64,000 bases of DNA from CAZJYI01 sp964550025 (GTDB lineage: Bacteria; Verrucomicrobiota; Kiritimatiellia; UBA8416; CAYOBW01), in NCBI GenBank assembly GCA_964550025.1, contig CAZJYI010000017.1:1-64000 (forward strand), given 5' to 3'. A program made the translations under genes and the position numbers. The notes under the pieces are model-generated. The model was not told the DNA's origin. It made no database searches and saw only the letters and a list, made by a program, of their open reading frames with translations. Positions 60,838-64,000 of the stretch are shown one piece after another. How positions within the stretch are numbered: position 1 is the first letter of the stretch; the number at the start of each line of letters is the position of its first letter.

Positions 60838-61251
60838 ATGAAGAAGGCAATTGCAGCCATTGCGGCGTGTTTGGTTCTGGGAACCGTATTCTGTGTTCTG
60901 AACACTACCGCTGACGAGTTCACAGAGGGAGATTTGGAGAGATGGCAGAAGGAATACGATGCCGCCGTCAAGTACGGGAGAGAACTGTGGGTCAGCGGCA
61001 CGGCTCTGGGGACGAATGGCGTCGCGTGTGCCCAGTGCCATCCCAATGCGGCCAACACGCACCCGGAGACGTACCCGAAGTTCCAGAAGCAGATTGGCAA
61101 AGTGGCGACCCTGGGGGAGATGATCAACTTCTGTATCCGCAACCCCCTTGAGGGCAAGGCGCTCAAACTCGATTCAAAGGAGATGATTGCGCTGCAGGCG
61201 TATATTGCTTCCGAGAGGAGAGGTGTGCAGCTTGCCCCCGGAATGCACTAG
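60838..61251 (+). CDS. Periplasmic monoheme cytochrome c
   Basis: A 137-residue protein with a signal peptide (about 1-22), ATG 60838 preceded by AAGGAG (60826-60831). The single heme site is Cys-Ala-Gln-Cys-His near residue 64. The later part (Gly-Glu-Met-Ile-Asn-Phe-Cys-Ile-Arg-Asn-Pro-Leu-Glu-Gly) resembles the SoxA/SoxX-type cytochrome class, though a thiosulfate-oxidising role is not supported by neighbours. It is third of a unit with the di-heme peroxidase and the phosphoesterase, so an electron-donor role is likely. A hairpin follows the stop. Confidence 0.85.
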   Translation: MKKAIAAIAACLVLGTVFCVLNTTADEFTEGDLERWQKEYDAAVKYGRELWVSGTALGTNGVACAQCHPNAANTHPETYPKFQKQIGKVATLGEMINFCIRNPLEGKALKLDSKEMIALQAYIASERRGVQLAPGMH

Positions 61252-61276
61252 CCAGTAGCCGTTGCGGAAAGCCAGT

Positions 61277-61301
61277 AGCCCGCGGTTGCCGAACGCGGGC
61301 T
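61277..61301 (+). terminator. Hairpin after the cytochrome c gene, part of dispersed repeat
   Basis: AGCCCGCG and CGCGGGCT form a perfect 8-bp stem with a 9-base loop, 25 bases after the stop. The flank at 61259-61276 (CGTTGCGGAAAGCCAGT) matches 50,218 onward. Confidence 0.5.
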
Positions 61302-61344
61302 TCCCGCTGACAACACGTCGCTGCTGCAGGCTTTCGAGCTGGGC

Positions 61345-61520
61345 ACCTGCTCGACTGCGCCCACGGGGTGTGCGGCTCGGACGCGATGCGCGTCAACGGG
61401 GAGGAACGCTTGGCCCGCAAGACGCTGGTCCGCGACGTGTTGTCGGAGGACGGTGGCCCCATCCGCGTCTGCCCGCGCAGCGTCAAGATTACGAAGCACA
61501 TCAACGTCGCCAAACGGGCA
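61345..61520 (+). pseudogene. Fragment of a succinate dehydrogenase/fumarate reductase Fe-S subunit
   Basis: An open stretch of about 58 codons reads Asp-Cys-Ala-His-Gly-Val-Cys-Gly-Ser-Asp-Ala-Met-Arg-Val-Asn-Gly, then Arg-Leu-Ala-Arg-Lys-Thr-Leu-Val and Pro-Ile-Arg-Val. This is the 2Fe-2S ferredoxin domain of SdhB/FrdB, with the last cluster Cys changed to Arg. It has no start, lacks the C-terminal 4Fe-4S/3Fe-4S domain and runs into a repeat, so it is a relic. Confidence 0.65.
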
Positions 61521-61525
61521 AGTAG

Positions 61526-61705
61526 CACCCCGCTCCCGCGGGGTGACCAGTGGCGCGGGTGTCCGACCCGCGCATTCCCATGCTGAGTGAGCGTGAAGCG
61601 AAAGGCGCATACGGCACGTGTCCTGCCTTGCTATTGCGACTGCGCGTGCGCGGGGTGCGGGTCAGAGACCCGCACCGACTGTCACCGGCTGAAAGCCGGC
61701 GGTAC
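61526..61705. repeat. Dispersed hairpin-rich intergenic repeat
   Basis: It contains ACCCCGCTCCCGCGGGGT, the perfect hairpin GCGCGGGT-GTCCG-ACCCGCGC (about 61553-61573), and CCGGCTGAAAGCCGG (about 61687). The first and last are found in reverse or direct form around 8724-8790. The remainder to 61830 has no supported gene. Confidence 0.55.
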
Positions 61706-61866
61706 AGGCCAGATGACGATGCGGGCCTTGGGTGGACAAGGAACGGTTGTTTGACCGGGTCGCCGGTGGCACGTAGTATCTCGATAGCAATCACGATCCG
61801 GACGGAGGCTCGAGAACTGATGAGGTCGGCATGGCACGTGCAAGATCGAATGCGAGGGGGGAACGC

Positions 61867-62883
61867 GTGAAAGTGATTCCTGCACTACTGGCTGCCGGGG
61901 CACTCATGTATGCCGCCGATGGCCGTGGTTTCGCGGACGAGGCAACCCGCCGTGTGCTGCGCTTTCCAGAAGACCGGTCGCTTGGCGAGTTGAAGGCGCA
62001 ATACGCGGCTGCCGTTCGGCACGCGGCTGCCGTTCAGCCTGAGTGCGCCGCTTTGTGGATGCATTACCGGGGCTGGAAGCCCCTGGGAAGAGCCAGGGGG
62101 GCGGTCACTGTGCCTGCCGGTCATCACGTTGTACTCCATCTCTACAGCGACGCATGCAAGGACTTGTCGTCGCTGGCGAAGCTAAAACCCGACGACCTCT
62201 ATGGCGTCCAGATGAACTGGCATACCGCCCGGGGCGTTCCGTACAACAATCAGTTGGTGCACTTGGCCAACCTGCGTGATCTCAGGTGCCTCACACTCTC
62301 CACAACCAACCTGACGGCAACCCGACTGTCAGAGCTGCAGGAACTCCGGCATCTTGAGAGACTCAGCATCGGCCGGATGAACGGCAATGATGACTTGATC
62401 CGCCAGATATCGACATTTCAGAGCCTCAAGGCCCTCTACCTCGAATGGAGCCAGGAACCCTTGTCCCTGAAACACTTGGCAAACCTGCCGAAGCTCGAGA
62501 TGCTGAGCCTTTTCTCCTGCCTGGTGACGGACGAGATGGCGGAGGACCTGGTGTCGCTGCGGAATCTCAAATCGTTGCGCTTTGACGGGACAATGCTCTG
62601 GTTGTCAGGTGGAGGCAACAAGCTGACGGACACCGGGTTCGCCCGCATCTCAAGAATCACGCCGCTGGAATCTCTCGCTGTTGCCGGGGGACGCCCGACA
62701 TTCAAGAGCGTGGAGCATCTCTCCAAGCTGGAGAACCTCCGAGAATTGAGCCTGGAGCGACACAGTATGTCAACGGCCGGGAGACAGCGTCTCGACATGC
62801 TTCAGAAGGTGCTGGAGGAACGCCGGCGCGTCACTCAATCACCAGATCCCCAGCATCCCACCACCTCGCCCAGTGGTCGTTGA
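61867..62883 (+). CDS. Leucine-rich-repeat secreted protein
   Basis: The 338-residue form starts at GTG 61867, six bases after GAGGGGGG, and begins directly with a signal peptide (Pro-Ala-Leu-Leu-Ala-Ala-Gly-Ala-Leu). An ATG at 61831 in frame would hide that signal and is less likely. From about residue 115 the protein carries leucine-rich repeats of about 23-25 residues (Leu-Arg-Cys-Leu-Thr-Leu-Ser, Leu-Glu-Arg-Leu-Ser-Ile, Leu-Lys-Ala-Leu-Tyr-Leu, Leu-Glu-Met-Leu-Ser-Leu and Leu-Lys-Ser-Leu-Arg-Phe). The tail is hydrophilic. A protein-binding role in the periplasm or outside is inferred. It is flanked by repeat-rich gaps and is probably transcribed alone. Confidence 0.75.
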   Translation: MKVIPALLAAGALMYAADGRGFADEATRRVLRFPEDRSLGELKAQYAAAVRHAAAVQPECAALWMHYRGWKPLGRARGAVTVPAGHHVVLHLYSDACKDLSSLAKLKPDDLYGVQMNWHTARGVPYNNQLVHLANLRDLRCLTLSTTNLTATRLSELQELRHLERLSIGRMNGNDDLIRQISTFQSLKALYLEWSQEPLSLKHLANLPKLEMLSLFSCLVTDEMAEDLVSLRNLKSLRFDGTMLWLSGGGNKLTDTGFARISRITPLESLAVAGGRPTFKSVEHLSKLENLRELSLERHSMSTAGRQRLDMLQKVLEERRRVTQSPDPQHPTTSPSGR

Positions 62884-62929
62884 GTGCGATGGCCGGATCC
62901 GCCCGTCACTGCTGGTCGTCTGGCCGTGC

Positions 62930-63015
62930 CAGTAGCGCCGGCTTTCCTTGTCCCGCCGAAGCCCCCGGGCGAAGGAGGAAGCCGGTGAAACGTTCCGCCG
63001 GCTTTCCTGCCGGAG
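62930..63015. repeat. Dispersed intergenic repeat
   Basis: GCCAGTAGCGCCGGCTTTCC pairs imperfectly with GGAAGCCGGTG, followed by another CGCCGGCTTTCCTGCCGG copy. The GCCAGTAG start is shared with the 61,271 element. Confidence 0.45.
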
Positions 63016-63049
63016 GGTGAATGACGCGACTGTGCGGGACAAGCGCATC

Positions 63050-64000
63050 CTACTCCAGATCCGGGCCTTTGATACGTTCACCGTTTCGCTGCCGGGCCTG
63101 GTCTTCGGGGTTGAAGGTGCCGTAGAACAGGGCGGTGGTGTCCATCCAGGTGACGAGGCGCTCGAGGTCGCTGTTGGAGAGTTGGACTTTCTTGTGTCCC
63201 TTGTCGAGGTGCCTCATGAGCTTGCTTCCGCGTGCGCCGAAGTGGTCCGGTTTGCTCAGCGGTTCGCTGTTGTCCGCTCGCCCCCAGGCCGAGTAGAACA
63301 CGCGCTTGACGAGCTGGTTGTACGATTCGGTGAATGCCTTTTCCGGTTTTGCGGTGAGGGACATGCCTGCCGCGGGCTTCGGGCCGCCGTGGCATCGTAC
63401 GCAGTGCTTGTCCAGCACGGGTTGCACGAGCAGCGGGTAGGAGAGCGGGTTCGAGCCGTCCGGGCCGGGAACGATCTCTGAAGGAGGGCGTCGGAGCGCT
63501 TGGAGGCTCTTTCCCGCGGGCGGGGCCGAGGAGCGTGGTTCGTGACATCCTACGCAGGAGGCGGTCTCGCCGGGCTGGAGGTAGGTCAGGCTGCGCATGC
63601 TCTGAATCGAGCGGCCCTGTTTGTCGAGCGCCTGGAAGAGGAGCGGGATGCCGGCGGGGGCATGGAAACAGGCCGAGCCGTCGGGCTCAACGGGAGCCGT
63701 GCCGAGGACTTGCTTTCCTGGTGACGCGTTGGCCTGGCCGACGCGCGGGTTGTTGATGTGCGGCGTGGTTTTCGGGAGCACCTGCACGATGCGCAGCCGC
63801 TCGGCACGGTTTGCTTCGCCGGGCGGAAGCGGCGGATAGGCTTCATGCACGTTCTGCACGATGAAGACACCGGTGCGCGCGGCGGCGTCTTCCCGGACGC
63901 TTGGGATTGCCGGCGGCACGCGGCGCGGGCGAACGGGCATGGGCCAGAGGCTGCAGATCTCGGGATCGCGGTACAGCAGTTCGCGGTTCCCGAAGCTGTC
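63050..64000 (-). CDS. Hydrazine-synthase-alpha-like cytochrome c protein, C-terminal part (runs off window)
   Basis: The frame is open through the window edge, so only the last about 316 residues are visible. Two heme sites are clear: Cys-Val-Gly-Cys-His (preceded by a Tyr-Leu-Gln-Pro-Gly-Glu segment) and Cys-Val-Arg-Cys-His, in the arrangement Asp-Lys-His-Cys-Val-Arg-Cys-His-Gly-Gly. The first visible residues (Asn-Arg-Glu-Leu-Leu-Tyr-Arg-Asp-Pro-Glu-Ile) are typical of the HzsA-related family, widespread in Planctomycetes and Verrucomicrobia and not evidence for anammox. An internal ATG at 63940 is not the real start. Its role is probably periplasmic electron transfer or an unknown oxidoreductase. 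Confidence 0.82.
   Translation of the reverse strand, partial: DSFGNRELLYRDPEICSLWPMPVRPRRVPPAIPSVREDAAARTGVFIVQNVHEAYPPLPPGEANRAERLRIVQVLPKTTPHINNPRVGQANASPGKQVLGTAPVEPDGSACFHAPAGIPLLFQALDKQGRSIQSMRSLTYLQPGETASCVGCHEPRSSAPPAGKSLQALRRPPSEIVPGPDGSNPLSYPLLVQPVLDKHCVRCHGGPKPAAGMSLTAKPEKAFTESYNQLVKRVFYSAWGRADNSEPLSKPDHFGARGSKLMRHLDKGHKKVQLSNSDLERLVTWMDTTALFYGTFNPEDQARQRNGERIKGPDLE

Noticed and set aside
63940..64000. Start of the HzsA-like gene at 63940
   Set aside because: The frame continues upstream beyond the window with family-typical residues, so the gene is partial.

Overview
The window is GC-rich and reads as a contig from a bacterium of the PVC superphylum, most likely Kiritimatiellota or a close Verrucomicrobiota relative, probably a metagenome assembly. 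This rests on very large secreted proteins built from LamG, DUF2341, Calx-beta and fibronectin-like modules, a hydrazine-synthase-alpha-related cytochrome, the Fur/rubrerythrin cluster, and a short run of Ns at a scaffold join. The taxon is an inference; there is no rRNA or other marker gene here, and I saw no tRNA, CRISPR array or intact insertion sequence.

Region 1 (1-31,700) is dominated by two tandem paralogous giant genes. The first (328-8493) is split by an amber stop in the same frame. The second (8986-30906, about 7,300 codons) is intact. Both begin with a signal peptide and an unnamed module of about 440 residues that recurs three times in the second protein. The rest alternates two fibronectin-like repeat types, with LamG/ConA-like, DUF2341, Calx-beta, lectin-like and PA14-like modules inserted or appended. 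The 10-N gap between the genes is flanked by two copies of the same contig end, so it is probably an assembly artefact.

Region 2 (31,700-44,400) is a metal-handling block. On the + strand are a TonB-dependent receptor, a small His/Cys-rich exported protein and a tripartite heavy-metal RND efflux system (OM factor, His-rich adaptor, pump). Converging on it from the - strand is a ferrous iron operon of a TorF-like outer-membrane protein, FeoB and FeoC, with a consensus promoter and a palindrome.

Region 3 (44,400-50,650) holds an ECF sigma factor with an anti-sigma factor whose outer part is a terpene-cyclase-like toroid. A large secreted protein with a SdiA-regulated-type propeller and a verrucomicrobial C-terminal calcium-repeat end follows.

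Region 4 (50,650-55,800) is a tightly overlapping operon: OM barrel, LolD/MacB-type ATPase, two FtsX-like permeases and a LolA-like periplasmic protein. It looks like a complete dedicated trans-envelope lipid or lipoprotein route and is the best candidate for an undescribed system.

Region 5 (55,800-64,000) has a decayed secreted-protein gene, then Fur/PerR, a truncated glutamate-synthase domain and rubrerythrin (peroxide/iron stress). After that comes a three-gene periplasmic redox set (di-heme peroxidase, Tat-exported metallophosphoesterase, monoheme cytochrome). The end holds a fragment of a succinate-dehydrogenase-type Fe-S gene, a leucine-rich-repeat protein, and the 3' part of an HzsA-like cytochrome gene that runs off the window. 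Hairpin-rich intergenic repeats with shared motifs recur at about 8.7, 46.5, 50.2, 61.3-61.7 and 62.9 kb.
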